A stretch of DNA of 64,000 bases from Rhizobium sullae. Its GTDB lineage: Bacteria > Pseudomonadota > Alphaproteobacteria > Rhizobiales > Rhizobiaceae. Of this stretch, positions 53,503 to 63,383 are shown one piece after another. The position numbers were made by a program, and so were the translations under genes. The stretch's first letter is position 1; the number at the start of each line of letters is the position of its first letter. A model generated the notes under the pieces. That model worked only from the letters and a program-made list of their open reading frames with translations, did not search any database and was not told the DNA's origin. The DNA lies in the NCBI RefSeq assembly GCF_025200715.1, contig NZ_CP104143.1, positions 1,860,001-1,924,000 on the forward strand, written 5' to 3'.

Positions 53503-53889
53503 TCAGACCGCAATCAGGGCGGCCGCAACGGCGCGGGATTCCGCGAGCATGATGTTGAAGGTGCGGACGGCAGCACCCGTGCTCATCGGATCAGAGGAGA
53601 TGCCGCGGACCTTCAGTGCATGCTTCAGCTCCGACGGCAGGCGGCGAAGTTCGGTGCCCGTCCCGACCAGTAGAACCTCGATATCGCCCGCCTCGTCCAG
53701 CACCCTCTGAAAATTATCGACGGAGAGCGGCTTCGACATATCCATCTCCCAGCCGTAGATACCGGATGGAAGGCAGAGGATGGAGCCGCGATGCGACATA
53801 TCGGCAAAGCGGAAGCCGCCATTGCCGTACGTGTCGACCGGAGCGCGGCCGGGGAAATGGGCCTCCCGGATTTCAATTCCTTTCGCCAT
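53503..53889 (-). CDS. Mth938-like domain protein (NDUFAF3/AAMDC-like)
   Basis: A 128-aa protein of the Mth938 fold: IEIREAHFPGRAPVDTYGNG at the start, GSILCLPSGIYGWEMD, and EVLLVGTGTELRRLPSELK then SSDPMSTGAAVRTFNIML. Human NDUFAF3 of this fold is a complex I assembly factor, and the bacterial gene is often next to secDF, as here (secDF ends 3 bp upstream). The gene on its other side is an NDUFAF6-like protein, so both assembly-factor homologues lie together. Confidence 0.9.
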   Translation of the reverse strand: MAKGIEIREAHFPGRAPVDTYGNGGFRFADMSHRGSILCLPSGIYGWEMDMSKPLSVDNFQRVLDEAGDIEVLLVGTGTELRRLPSELKHALKVRGISSDPMSTGAAVRTFNIMLAESRAVAAALIAV

Positions 53890-53892
53890 GGC

Positions 53893-56424
53893 TTACACTG
53901 TGGCCTTTCCGGATTTTTCATCGGTGGCGCCATCCTCGTTGTCGTCGAAGGCCTTCGGGCGAAGGCGGAAGAGGATCAGTACCGGTGCAGCTATATAGAT
54001 GGAGGAGAAGGTGCCGACGGCAACGCCGAAAAGCATGACGAGCGCGAAGGAGCGGATGACCTCGCCCCCGAAAAGATAGAGAGCGAGCAGCGCAAGAAGT
54101 GTCGTGGCCGCGGTCAGGATCGTGCGCGACAGCGTCTGGTTGATCGAGGCGTCGATCAGGATTGGCAGCGGCATGCGCGCATAGCGCCTCAGGTTTTCGC
54201 GCATGCGGTCGTAAACGACCACCGTATCGTTCAGCGAATAGCCGACGATCACGAGCAATGCGGCGACGCTCGTCAAATTGAACTCGATGCCGGTGACAAC
54301 GAAGAAACCGAGCGTCAGAATGACGTCGTGCAACGTCGCGATGATGGCGCCGATGGCGAACTGCCATTCGAAGCGGAACCAGATGTAGATGAGGATCGCG
54401 GCGAGCGAGGCAAGGATGCCGAGCGTCGCCGTCTTCGTCAGCTCGCCGGAAACCGCGGGGCCGACAGTTTCGACGCGTCGGAAATCATACTGGTCCGCAA
54501 GCTCGCTCCGCACAAGCGTGATTGCCGACTGTTCGGCATTTTCGCCGCCGCCTTGGGCTTCAATGCGGATGATGGCGTTTGAGGCATCGCGGAGGCGCCT
54601 GGTCTGGACGTCGCCGATATTGAGTTCGCCCAGCCGCGCGCGGATGTCATCGAGATCGGCCGGCCCCTGCTTCGACCTCACTTCGATGACGGAGCCGCCG
54701 GTGAAATCGATGCCGAGTTTCATGCCGATCGCCGTTACCGCCAGCATAGAGACGAGCGAAAGGGCCGCAAGCGCGGTGAAGCTGTAGCGGCGGATGCCCA
54801 TGAAGCGGATGTTCGTGCCGTCGAAGAGATCGGTATGGACGCTCTTCGGCAGATGCTTGAGGCGACGGTGGCGCACCCAGGCAACGACCAGCGGGCGCGT
54901 GAAGACGAAAGCAGTGAAAGCCGTCGTTAGAATGCCGATCGCAAGCGTGACCGCAAAGCCGCGGATGGCATCGCTTCCGAGATAGAAGAGGATCGCGGCG
55001 GCAATCAAGGTCGTGATATTGGCATCGACGACGGTCATAAAGGCTCTCGAATAGCCCACGCCGATCGCCTGATCGAGATGCATGCCGCCTTTTACCTCTT
55101 CGCGCATGCGCTCGTAGATCAGAACGGTGGCATCGACCGCAATGCCGATCGTCAGCACGATGCCGGCAACACCCGGCAAGGTCAGCGGCGCTCCGAACAG
55201 GCTGAGAACGGCAAGGATCATCATGATGTTGACGACAAGCGCGGCGCCGGCAATCACACCGAGCACGCCGTAGAGCGCCACCATCAGGCCGATCACCAGA
55301 ACGGCGCCGACGCCCCCTGCGACGAGGCCGGAGCGGATCGAGCCGGCGCCGAGGCCGGGATCGATCGTCCGTTCCTCGACGATCGTCAGCGTGACGGGAA
55401 GCGCGCCGGAGCGCAGTATCGCGGCAAGATCTTCAGTCTCCTCCGGAGAATAGTTAAGCGCTATCTGTCCTCTATCGCCCGTGACCGGTTCGCGGATATC
55501 AGACGTGGCAATGACCTGATCGTCCAACAGGACTGCGAACGACCGCCCCACATTCTTTCGCGTCAGCTCGCCAAACCGCCTGGCACTCTCGGGATTGAAG
55601 CGAAAGGTCAGGATGGAGCTGTCTTCGTCGTTGCCAGGCTTGACCTGGAAATCGCCGAGATCAGCCGACGACAACACTTCAGCGCGCTCGACAAGGTAGA
55701 CGTCCGGCGGATCGTCCGGCGAATAGACGATCCGCGAGCGCGACGGTACCGTGCCGCGCATCGCATCCTGCGGCGACACACTGCTATCAATCAAGTGGAA
55801 GGAGAGCCGGCCATCCTGGCTCAAGAGATCCTTGAACCGCTGCGAGTCGGCGAGACCCGGCACCTGGACGGATAATCGATCAGCGCCGCGGGTTTCGATG
55901 ACGGGATCGATCCCGCCCGCTTCGACGGCGCGGCGGCCGACGATCTCGACGGATTGCGTGAGAGTCGCCGACAGGCTGCGGTCGATCGCTTTGCCGGTGA
56001 TCTGCAGCGTCAGCTGGCCGTCATTGCCTTTCGAGAGCGTGACTTCGGGATCCGGGGCGCCGGCGGCCGGTGCCGTTACCGGGGTCAGAATGGTGACGGC
56101 GCGATCGACCTCACTCGGATCGGTGATGCGGACCCGAATGGTCTGCCCGGTGCCGGCCAGCCCGGTATAGCGAATTCCGGCTTCGCGCAGCCTGCCGCGC
56201 ACGCTCGCAACCGTGCTTTCGAGCCGCTCCCTAACGATATCGGAGCGCTCCGCCTTCAGCACGATATGCGAGCCGCCCTGAAGATCGAGGCCGAGGGCCA
56301 CCCGCTTGTGCGGCAGCCAGCTTGGCAGCGAGGCGTCCGTGAAAAGATTTGGGGCGGCGCAGAGCGCCGCCACAAAGACAATGAGCCAGATCAGAACTGT
56401 TTTCCAACTCGAAAAATGGAGCAT
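53893..56424 (-). CDS. secDF: Protein translocase subunits SecD and SecF, fused
   Basis: An 843-aa membrane protein that uses the proton gradient to pull proteins through SecYEG. The SecD half (about 1-520) has the first membrane segment, the large periplasmic domain (GLDLQGGSHIVLKAERSD and RVRITDPSEVDRAVTILTP), then GVAGIVLTIGIAVDATVLIYERMREE, the membrane motif with proton-relay Asp. The SecF half (about 535-843) repeats this with FTGGSVIEVRSKQGP and VGYSLNDTVVVYDRMREN. Twelve membrane segments in total. Fusion is common in Rhizobiales. yajC lies 43 bp upstream. Confidence 0.96.
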   Translation of the reverse strand: MLHFSSWKTVLIWLIVFVAALCAAPNLFTDASLPSWLPHKRVALGLDLQGGSHIVLKAERSDIVRERLESTVASVRGRLREAGIRYTGLAGTGQTIRVRITDPSEVDRAVTILTPVTAPAAGAPDPEVTLSKGNDGQLTLQITGKAIDRSLSATLTQSVEIVGRRAVEAGGIDPVIETRGADRLSVQVPGLADSQRFKDLLSQDGRLSFHLIDSSVSPQDAMRGTVPSRSRIVYSPDDPPDVYLVERAEVLSSADLGDFQVKPGNDEDSSILTFRFNPESARRFGELTRKNVGRSFAVLLDDQVIATSDIREPVTGDRGQIALNYSPEETEDLAAILRSGALPVTLTIVEERTIDPGLGAGSIRSGLVAGGVGAVLVIGLMVALYGVLGVIAGAALVVNIMMILAVLSLFGAPLTLPGVAGIVLTIGIAVDATVLIYERMREEVKGGMHLDQAIGVGYSRAFMTVVDANITTLIAAAILFYLGSDAIRGFAVTLAIGILTTAFTAFVFTRPLVVAWVRHRRLKHLPKSVHTDLFDGTNIRFMGIRRYSFTALAALSLVSMLAVTAIGMKLGIDFTGGSVIEVRSKQGPADLDDIRARLGELNIGDVQTRRLRDASNAIIRIEAQGGGENAEQSAITLVRSELADQYDFRRVETVGPAVSGELTKTATLGILASLAAILIYIWFRFEWQFAIGAIIATLHDVILTLGFFVVTGIEFNLTSVAALLVIVGYSLNDTVVVYDRMRENLRRYARMPLPILIDASINQTLSRTILTAATTLLALLALYLFGGEVIRSFALVMLFGVAVGTFSSIYIAAPVLILFRLRPKAFDDNEDGATDEKSGKATV

Positions 56425-56467
56425 TTCAGTCTCGACACCTCTGATCCGGCTGCTCTGCCTGCCGGAA

Positions 56468-56815
56468 TTACGCGGCGTCTGCTTTTACGGGCTCGCCCTT
56501 CACGCGAACGTCTGCGATACCGCTACGGACCACGCGGACGCGCACGCCTTCAGCGATTTCGACTTCCAATTCCTTGTCGTCGACGACCTTGGTCACCTTG
56601 CCGACGAGGCCGCCGGCCGTGACCACCTGGTCACCGCGGCGGATCGCGCTCAGCGTTTCTGCACGCTTCTTGGCCTGGGCGCGCTGCGGACGGATCAGCA
56701 GGAAGTACCAGACGACCATCAGTGGCACGAACAGGATGATCATTTCGAAGCCGGAGCCGAATGGCGACGCAGCGGCATCCGGTGCGGCCTGGGCAAATGC
56801 CGGGGTGATGAACAT
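56468..56815 (-). CDS. yajC: Preprotein translocase subunit YajC
   Basis: A 115-aa membrane protein that partners SecDF. It has one membrane segment (MIILFVPLMVVWYFLLIRPQ) followed by RAQAKKRAETLSAIRRGDQV and VTAGGLVGKVTKV, the family core. ATG 56815 (MFITPAFAQA) has GAGGAG at good spacing; TTG 56830 is rejected. It precedes secDF in the usual order yajC-secDF. Confidence 0.95.
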   Translation of the reverse strand: MFITPAFAQAAPDAAASPFGSGFEMIILFVPLMVVWYFLLIRPQRAQAKKRAETLSAIRRGDQVVTAGGLVGKVTKVVDDKELEVEIAEGVRVRVVRSGIADVRVKGEPVKADAA

Positions 56816-57025
56816 TGATAGGCTCCTCAACTACGGGCGGCGTATATCCGCCTCTCTTTTTCGGGTGGCCGGACTATAGTTGCGGCAAGGATGAATGCAA
56901 CAAAAACAGCCTGCGGGCGTACCGATTCCCCTGTCTCATAACCTTTCCGCTTTGGAAAGGCCATGCTACTCCGCATCGAAAATTTTGGCGCGGACGCCAC
57001 GGCAGGAAATTCAGGAGGACATGCG

Positions 57026-57898
57026 ATGGCCGAAGAATTGAACAGCGTCATTTTGCAGGAGCTGCGGCGGCTTGCCGACGCGGTCGAGCGGTTGGCGGGT
57101 CCGGCACCCGGCCCCAACGACTGGAATGCTGCCGACTGTTTCGTTTGGTCGCCCGCCCGCACGCACCTGCAGCCCGTCGCACGGCCGAACCGTGTGGCCT
57201 TGAAACTCATCCGTGGCGTCGACCATGTGCGCGACATCCTGCACGAGAATACGGTGCGTTTTGCCGACGGGTTTGCTGCCAACAACGTGCTGCTCTGGGG
57301 TGCGCGCGGCATGGGCAAGTCGTCGTTGGTCAAGGCGGTCCATGAAGACGTTCGCCAGGAAAGCGGCGTTTCGCTGAAGCTCGTCGAGGTGCATCGCGAA
57401 GACATTGCGAGCCTGCCGACGCTGCTCGATATCCTGAAGGAAGCGCCGCATCGCGTCATCGTTTTCTGCGACGACCTTTCCTTCGACCATGACGATACCG
57501 CCTACAAGTCACTGAAGGCAGCGCTCGACGGCGGCATCGAAGGCCGGCCGGACAACGTGCTTTTCTACGCCACCTCCAACCGCCGCCACTTGCTGCCGCG
57601 CCACATGATGGAGAACGAGCAGTCGACCGCCATCAATCCATCCGAGGCCGTCGAAGAGAAGGTATCGCTTTCCGACCGTTTCGGTCTCTGGCTCGGCTTC
57701 CACAAATGTAGCCAGGAAGACTACCTCACAATGATCGACGGCTATGCCGAGCATTTCAAGCTGACACTCGACCGCGAGAAGATGCATGCTGAAGCGCTGG
57801 AATGGGCGACCACGCGCGGTGCGCGCTCCGGCCGCGTCGCATGGCAGTATATCCAGGATCTTGCAGGGCGCATGCGGATCGCTCTCGCCCGCAGCTAA
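57026..57898 (+). CDS. DUF815 AAA-type ATPase
   Basis: A 290-aa P-loop protein. It has a short helical N-terminus (LQELRRLADAVERLAG), Walker A LLWGARGMGKSSLVKAVHED near residue 92, Walker B VIVFCDDLSFDHDD near 150, a sensor region FYATSNRRHLLPRHMMEN, and a C-terminal lid with ARSGRVAWQYIQDL. ATG 57026 follows AGGAGG; the in-frame ATG at 56963 is less likely. DUF815 proteins resemble DnaA/IstB-like AAA ATPases. Their role is unknown. It sits divergent from yajC, a conserved alphaproteobacterial arrangement. Confidence 0.88.
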   Translation: MAEELNSVILQELRRLADAVERLAGPAPGPNDWNAADCFVWSPARTHLQPVARPNRVALKLIRGVDHVRDILHENTVRFADGFAANNVLLWGARGMGKSSLVKAVHEDVRQESGVSLKLVEVHREDIASLPTLLDILKEAPHRVIVFCDDLSFDHDDTAYKSLKAALDGGIEGRPDNVLFYATSNRRHLLPRHMMENEQSTAINPSEAVEEKVSLSDRFGLWLGFHKCSQEDYLTMIDGYAEHFKLTLDREKMHAEALEWATTRGARSGRVAWQYIQDLAGRMRIALARS

Positions 57899-57924
57899 AC
57901 AGGCTATATCCAGTGCAAAACGAC

Positions 57925-57951
57925 AAAAGCCCGGCGGTCGGCCGGGCTTTT
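57925..57951. terminator. Bidirectional intrinsic terminator
   Basis: AAAAGCCCGGC (57925-57935) and GCCGGGCTTTT (57941-57951) form a perfect 11-bp stem with 5-nt loop. T-runs occur in both directions, so it serves both the DUF815 gene and the convergent nlpD-like gene. Confidence 0.9.
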
Positions 57952-57973
57952 GCACTTCCCCGAGACGCTTTAC

Positions 57974-59566
57974 CTATTCGAGGAAGGTGATCGGATTGAC
58001 CGGCGAGGCGTCCTTGCGGACTTCGAAGTGGACCTGCGGCTGCTTGACGCTGCCGCTCATGCCGGAGACGGCGACGGTTTGTCCGCGCTGGATCTTCTGG
58101 CCGCGGGCGACGCTCAGCGTGTCGGCATTGCCGTAGACGGTCACGGTGCCGTCGTCGTGGCGGATGAGAACGGTGTTGCCGAGTTCCTTCAGGCCGTTGC
58201 CCGCATAGATGACCACACCGTTTTCGGCGGCCTTGATCGGCGTGCCCTGCGGCACCGAGATGTCGATACCATCGTTGCGGCTGCCGTTGACGTTTGCGCC
58301 ATAGGCCGCGATGACGGCCCCGCGGACCGGCCAACGATATTTGCCGATGCCGGTCGATTCCGGGGCGGCTGAGGCGACGTCGGACTTCTTCTGGACTTCA
58401 TCGACGGTCTGCGTTGCAACCGGCGGCTGGTAGGAGGCCGGCTGAGCGGAGGCCGTTTCAACTGCGGCAGGGGACGCAGGCTTCGGTTCGGCCTTGGCCG
58501 GAATGGACGCAGTCTTCGTCTGATCGGCGGAAGCGGAGCCGTTCGGGATCGTCAGCGTCTGGCCGATGCGGATCGAGGTTGCCGAGAGATTATTCGCAGC
58601 CTTGATGTCGTCGATTTTCGTGCCAGTCGCCCTGGCAATCTTGGCGAGAGAATCGCCCGGCTTGACCGTGTAAGTGCCGCCGCCTGCTTTCGGATCCTTT
58701 CCGGCACCGGCCGCAATCTTGCCCGCGGCAGCATCTGTGCTTGCCTGCGACTTGTCGCGAGCAGCGTTCGCAGCCGGCAGTACCGCGAGGTTCTGGTCCG
58801 GCGTCTTCGACGGCTGCGGAAGCTTGCCACTCTTGGAAATGTCGGCGGCCTGCGCCGAAGCCTTGGCCGCATTCCTGCCGCCGTTGAAGGTCGGGATGAG
58901 GATCGTTTCGCCCGGCTTGATGGCAGCGGCCGACTTCATGTTGTTGACGCGAAGGATTTCCTTTTCGGGAACGCCGTAGCGGTTGGCGAGGGTCGTCAGA
59001 TTTTCGCCCGGACGAACCAGGACGGAAGGCGCATTAGCGGCGGACCAGCCAGAAACCTTCGGCGTCGTGCCTGTTGTCATCTGATCGGGTGCAGCCAGCT
59101 TCGGAGCGGCCTGCATCTGGCGCGGAGCCTGCGATCCCGAGGACGACGCGGGGAACGCCTGCGCCATCGCGACCTGCTTTTCACGCGACGGCATCGAGGA
59201 TGCGCCCGCCGGCGCCGCAAGTTCGGTGCGCTGGACGGAAACCGGAGCGGAGGCAAGGCGCGCGCTGGAGCGGGTCGTTGCGGTTGTCGCCGGATAAGGC
59301 TGATTCAATGCATTATTGCTGGCATTGTATGAGGGTTGCGCCATTCCGGACTGAAGATCGGCGCTCGGGACAGGATCGCCCTGTGAGCCACTCATGTTCC
59401 GCCTCGGTACAGAACCGGTCGTCATCTGATCTTGACCCGACCCGGCAAAGAGGCCGCCGAAGCGGGTCACATCCGAACTGCAGCCCGTAGCGGCGCTTGC
59501 CAACAAGGCAACAAACAAGATATTGCCGGCCGGCTTTCCGAACTTTGGCGAAACGCTAAAACGCAT
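57974..59566 (-). CDS. nlpD: LysM/M23-domain lipoprotein, NlpD-like
   Basis: A 530-aa outer-membrane lipoprotein candidate: signal peptide with lipobox-like SAATGC, low-complexity linkers, two LysM domains (SVLVRPGENLTTLANRYGVP and GTYTVKPGDSLAKIARATGT) that bind peptidoglycan, and a C-terminal M23/LytM domain. In the LytM domain the first zinc His (HxxxD) is Asn in NDGIDIS, the middle His is replaced in VYGNADTLS, and only QVHFEVR keeps a His, so it is probably an inactive activator of amidases, as E. coli NlpD/EnvC are. The order surE-pcm-nlpD is conserved. ATG 59566 and GTG 59578 are both possible starts. Confidence 0.85.
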   Translation of the reverse strand: MRFSVSPKFGKPAGNILFVALLASAATGCSSDVTRFGGLFAGSGQDQMTTGSVPRRNMSGSQGDPVPSADLQSGMAQPSYNASNNALNQPYPATTATTRSSARLASAPVSVQRTELAAPAGASSMPSREKQVAMAQAFPASSSGSQAPRQMQAAPKLAAPDQMTTGTTPKVSGWSAANAPSVLVRPGENLTTLANRYGVPEKEILRVNNMKSAAAIKPGETILIPTFNGGRNAAKASAQAADISKSGKLPQPSKTPDQNLAVLPAANAARDKSQASTDAAAGKIAAGAGKDPKAGGGTYTVKPGDSLAKIARATGTKIDDIKAANNLSATSIRIGQTLTIPNGSASADQTKTASIPAKAEPKPASPAAVETASAQPASYQPPVATQTVDEVQKKSDVASAAPESTGIGKYRWPVRGAVIAAYGANVNGSRNDGIDISVPQGTPIKAAENGVVIYAGNGLKELGNTVLIRHDDGTVTVYGNADTLSVARGQKIQRGQTVAVSGMSGSVKQPQVHFEVRKDASPVNPITFLE

Positions 59567-59738
59567 GACTCGACCCACTCATAACTCAACCATTCGTGGG
59601 CATATTAAAGCGCGTTAGTGTTACCACCCGGTTAAAGCGCTGGAATCAGTGCGATTTTTTTGAGGAATTGATAACCATAGTTTTGCGGGTGAGAAATCGC
59701 AGACGCCCGACACCCGGAAAATGGCGAGGGAATGCCCG

Positions 59739-60392
59739 TCAGAGCTGGGAAGCCAGTCTCGGCACGATCGACAGATAGGGCACGTCGAAAAGCTCTTCGC
59801 GCTCGAAACGGCTGCCGGTCTTCGTCAGCCGCACCATGCGGCACTGGTCCTCGGACATCATCAGCGGTGCGATCATCGAACCGCCGGAGACGAGCTGGTC
59901 CGCATAAAAGCGCGGCATGGAATTGAAAGCGGCTGTAACAAGGATGCGGTCGAAAGTCCCCTCGCCCTGCAGGCCATTGCTGCCGTCGGCCTGGCGGACG
60001 ATGACGCTGCGAAGGCCGAGCTGATCCATGCGGCGCTGCGCGTTGGCCGTCAGCGTCTTGTAGCGGTCGATCGTCAAAACGCGCTCGGCAATGCGGCCGA
60101 TGACAGCTGCGGTGAAACCACTGCCGGTACCCACTTCCAGCACACGCTGGCCGGGCTTCACCTTCAAAAGATAAAGGATACGGACAGCGAGATCGACGCC
60201 CTCCAGGAACGAGCCGCACTCGATCGGGATCGTCCGGGTGGAATAGGCATCGTCGGCAAATTGCGGCGGCACGAAGAGCGCGCGCGGCGTCTGCTCGACG
60301 GCGGTCAGGAGGTCGATGTCCGATATCCCCTCCGCCCGCAGCCTCAGGACAAGTGCTGCAAAACCTTCCTTCTCGACCAGCCGTGCCGTCAA
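59739..60392 (-). CDS. pcm: Protein-L-isoaspartate O-methyltransferase
   Basis: A 217-aa SAM enzyme that repairs isoaspartyl residues in damaged proteins. Motif I is VLEVGTGSGFTAAVIG, preceded by the pre-motif ECGSFLEGVDLAVRIL, and DGSNGLQGEGTFDRILVTAA has motifs II/III. It starts with TTG 60392 after AGTAGGAC. surE ends 6 bp upstream; the surE-pcm-nlpD order is conserved in proteobacteria. Confidence 0.92.
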   Translation of the reverse strand: MTARLVEKEGFAALVLRLRAEGISDIDLLTAVEQTPRALFVPPQFADDAYSTRTIPIECGSFLEGVDLAVRILYLLKVKPGQRVLEVGTGSGFTAAVIGRIAERVLTIDRYKTLTANAQRRMDQLGLRSVIVRQADGSNGLQGEGTFDRILVTAAFNSMPRFYADQLVSGGSMIAPLMMSEDQCRMVRLTKTGSRFEREELFDVPYLSIVPRLASQL

Positions 60393-60398
60393 AATGTC

Positions 60399-61166
60399 CT
60401 ACTCCGTACCAGAAAGCGCCCGCACCACGCGGTCCTTCACGGAATAATCGGTCAGATCCAGTTTCAAAGGTGTTACCGAAATCTTATTATGCTTCAGCGC
60501 GTGAATATCCGTGCCCTCGGTGAAGGCGCCGGCACGCTCGCCGAACTTCAGCCAGTAATAGGGCAAGCCGCGGCCGTCGGAGCGCGCGTCGACCTGCAGG
60601 TTGAAGGCAAGCTTGCCCTGGGCGGTGACTTCGGCGCCCTGCACCTCATCCGGACGGCAGTTCGGGAAATTGAGGTTGAGGAAGGTGCCTTCAGGCAAGT
60701 CAACCTTCATCAGCCTGTCAAGCAGCGCCGGCGCGTGAACCTCGGCGACTTCCCACGGCACGATGCGCGCGCCGTCTGAATAAGTGTAGGCCTGGCTCAG
60801 CGCGAAGGAACGCACGCCCTGCATCGTGCCTTCGATGGCGCCGGCGATGGTGCCGGAATAGGTGACGTCGTCGGCGACGTTCGAGCCGGAATTGACGCCA
60901 GAAAGCACGAGGTCAGGCTTGATGTCCATCACCTGCTTGATGCCCATGATGACGCAATCGGTCGGCGTACCGCGCAGCGCGAAATGCTTGTCGGCCACCT
61001 GACGCAGGCGAAGCGGCTCGGAAAGGCTCAGCGAATGCGCCAGGCCGCTCTGATCCGTTTCCGGCGCGACGATCCAGACGTCGTCGGAAAGGGTACGCGC
61101 AATCCGCTCAAGTGCCGCGAGACCTTCGGCGTGGATGCCGTCGTCATTGGTGAGCAGAATGCGCAT
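60399..61166 (-). CDS. surE: 5'/3'-nucleotidase (survival protein) SurE
   Basis: A 255-aa metal-dependent phosphatase. The metal-binding Asp-Asp is in [16 protein letters not shown] at the very N-terminus, Ser in [12 protein letters not shown], and Asn in [19 protein letters not shown]. It hydrolyses nucleoside monophosphates and is expressed with pcm in stationary phase in many bacteria. It lies 4 bp after the serS stop and 6 bp before pcm. Confidence 0.96.
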   Translation of the reverse strand: MRILLTNDDGIHAEGLAALERIARTLSDDVWIVAPETDQSGLAHSLSLSEPLRLRQVADKHFALRGTPTDCVIMGIKQVMDIKPDLVLSGVNSGSNVADDVTYSGTIAGAIEGTMQGVRSFALSQAYTYSDGARIVPWEVAEVHAPALLDRLMKVDLPEGTFLNLNFPNCRPDEVQGAEVTAQGKLAFNLQVDARSDGRGLPYYWLKFGERAGAFTEGTDIHALKHNKISVTPLKLDLTDYSVKDRVVRALSGTE

Positions 61167-61170
61167 CGCC

Positions 61171-62454
61171 TCAGGCCGCCCGTTCGATCTTCGTCAATCC
61201 GCCCATATAGGGCAGCAGCGCGTCGGGGATAGTGACCGACCCATCCTCATTCAGGTAGTTTTCGAGAACTGCGATCAGGCAGCGGCCGACAGCAGTGCCG
61301 GAGCCGTTCAGCGTGTGAACGAACTTCGTGCTCCTATCGTCCTTGCCGCGATAGCGCGCATTCATGCGCCGCGCCTGGAAATCGCCGCAGACCGAACAGG
61401 ACGAGATTTCGCGGTAGGCGTTCTGTCCCGGCAGCCAAACTTCGATATCGTAGGTCTTGCGCGAACCGAAGCCCATGTCGCCGGTGCAGAGCGTCATCGT
61501 GCGGAAATGCAGGCCGAGGCGCTTGAGAACTTCCTCGGCGCAGGCTGTCATGCGTTCGTGCTCGGCGAACGAGCTCTCGGCATCGGTGATCGACACGAGT
61601 TCGCATTTCCAGAACTGGTGCTGGCGCAGCATGCCGCGCGTATCGCGCCCAGCCGAACCGGCTTCCGAGCGGAAGGACGGGGTCAGCGCGGTGAAACGGA
61701 GCGGTAGCTTTTCCTGCTCGAGAATCTCACCCGAGACAAGATTGGTTAGCGTTACTTCAGCCGTCGGGATCAGCCAACGGCCGTCCGTCGTCCTGAAGAG
61801 GTCTTCCGCGAATTTCGGCAGTTGTGCCGTGCCGAACACCGCCTCGTCACGCACCATCAGCGGCGAACTGACTTCGGTATAGCCGTGCTCGCTCGTATGG
61901 AGGTCGATCATGAACTGGCCGAGCGCCCGTTCGAGGCGGGCCAGCGCGCCGGTCAGCACCGTGAAGCGTGAACCGGAAAGCTTGGCGGCGCGCTCGAAAT
62001 CCATGTAGCCAAGCGCCTCGCCGATTTCGAAGTGTTCCTTCGGCGTGTGGTTCCAGCGCGGCTTTTCGCCGATGGTGCGAGCGATGACGTTGTCGTGCTC
62101 GTCCTCGCCGACTGGGACGTCATCGAGCGGAATGTTGGGAATACGCGCCAGGGCGTCGTTGAGCTCGGCCGTCAGCTGGCGGTCGTCCTCTTCGGCGGCC
62201 GGCAGCGAAACCTTCATTTCGGCGACCTCGGCCTTCAGCTTTTCGGCAAGCTCGCCGTTCTTCTGCGCCATCGCCGCGCCGATCTCCTTGGAGGCGGCGT
62301 TGCGGCGGGATTGCAGGTCCTGCACCTTCTGCACGGCGGAGCGGCGCTTCTCGTCGAGAGCTATGAGGCTTTGGGCCAGGGGCTCCGCACCGCGCTTGGC
62401 AAGTGCTTCATCGAGCGCCTCGGGATTCTCACGGATCCATTTGATATCGAGCAT
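61171..62454 (-). CDS. serS: Seryl-tRNA synthetase
   Basis: A 427-aa class II synthetase. The N-terminal long coiled-coil arm (about 30-100) reaches tRNA-Ser; the catalytic core has motif 2 in [20 protein letters not shown] with [12 protein letters not shown], and motif 3 in [19 protein letters not shown]. The length is normal. It is followed 4 bp later by surE. Confidence 0.97.
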   Translation of the reverse strand: MLDIKWIRENPEALDEALAKRGAEPLAQSLIALDEKRRSAVQKVQDLQSRRNAASKEIGAAMAQKNGELAEKLKAEVAEMKVSLPAAEEDDRQLTAELNDALARIPNIPLDDVPVGEDEHDNVIARTIGEKPRWNHTPKEHFEIGEALGYMDFERAAKLSGSRFTVLTGALARLERALGQFMIDLHTSEHGYTEVSSPLMVRDEAVFGTAQLPKFAEDLFRTTDGRWLIPTAEVTLTNLVSGEILEQEKLPLRFTALTPSFRSEAGSAGRDTRGMLRQHQFWKCELVSITDAESSFAEHERMTACAEEVLKRLGLHFRTMTLCTGDMGFGSRKTYDIEVWLPGQNAYREISSCSVCGDFQARRMNARYRGKDDRSTKFVHTLNGSGTAVGRCLIAVLENYLNEDGSVTIPDALLPYMGGLTKIERAA

Positions 62455-62555
62455 TGTCGTTCCGGGTCGTTACGAAGGACATGACCCGGCCAAAGCCTGA
62501 CCGGGCCTCGACCGGATATTCTGCATGCGTTCAGGAGAGAATTTCGGAGCACCGT

Positions 62556-63383
62556 TCAGACGCTGTCCGTCTTGGCAACGTCCGCAGACCCGTCCGCCTC
62601 TTCGACCGCCTGCCGGGAACGCTGGCGCTCCACGAGTCGCGCAGCGTAGATGGCAATCTCGTAGAGAAGGATCGTCGGCAGTGCAAGGCCGATCTGGGAC
62701 AGCGGATCGGGCGGCGTCAGCACGGCGGCCACGACGAAAGCGAGCACGATCGCAAACTTGCGCTTCTCGGCGAGCCACTGCGAGGTGAGCAGGCCGACGC
62801 GGGCAAGCAGCGTCGTGACGACCGGAAGCTGGAAGACGAGGCCGAAGGAGAAGACGAGCGTCATGATGAGGCTCAGATATTCCGAGACCTTCGGCAGCAG
62901 CGAGATTGCGACATCGCCCTCTCCCGGCGCCTGCTGCATAGTCAGGAAGAACCACATGACCATCGGCGTGAAGAAGAAATAAACAAGCGATGCACCCAGC
63001 AGAAACAGGACCGGCGAAGCGATCAGGAACGGCAGGAAGGCCGCACGCTCGTTCTTGTAGAGGCCGGGGGCGACGAACTTGTAGACCTGCGCGGCAATGA
63101 TCGGGAAGGCGATCACAAGGCCGCCGAACATCGCGACCTTTACCTGAGTGAAGAAGAATTCCTGCGGCGCGGTATAGATGAGCTGCGCCTTCGTCACATC
63201 GAGACCGGCCCAGATGACTGCCCATTTGTAAGGGTAGACCAAGGCGTTGAAGAGATGTTTGGCGAAGATGAAGCAGGCGATGAAGGCGACAAAGAACGCG
63301 CCGATTGCCCAGATCAGCCGCGTGCGCAGCTCCATCAGGTGCTCGATCAACGGCTGCGGCTTGTCTTCAATGTCACCGCTCAT
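62556..63383 (-). CDS. tatC: Sec-independent protein translocase TatC
   Basis: A 275-aa protein with six membrane segments that recognises twin-arginine signal peptides. It has PLIEHLMELRTRLIWAIGAF at the start (the conserved HLxELRxR), FVAPGLYKNERAAFLPFLIA, VLTPPDPLSQIGLALPTILL and YEIAI. The length is normal. Its start overlaps the tatB stop by four bases (ATGA). Confidence 0.97.
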   Translation of the reverse strand: MSGDIEDKPQPLIEHLMELRTRLIWAIGAFFVAFIACFIFAKHLFNALVYPYKWAVIWAGLDVTKAQLIYTAPQEFFFTQVKVAMFGGLVIAFPIIAAQVYKFVAPGLYKNERAAFLPFLIASPVLFLLGASLVYFFFTPMVMWFFLTMQQAPGEGDVAISLLPKVSEYLSLIMTLVFSFGLVFQLPVVTTLLARVGLLTSQWLAEKRKFAIVLAFVVAAVLTPPDPLSQIGLALPTILLYEIAIYAARLVERQRSRQAVEEADGSADVAKTDSV

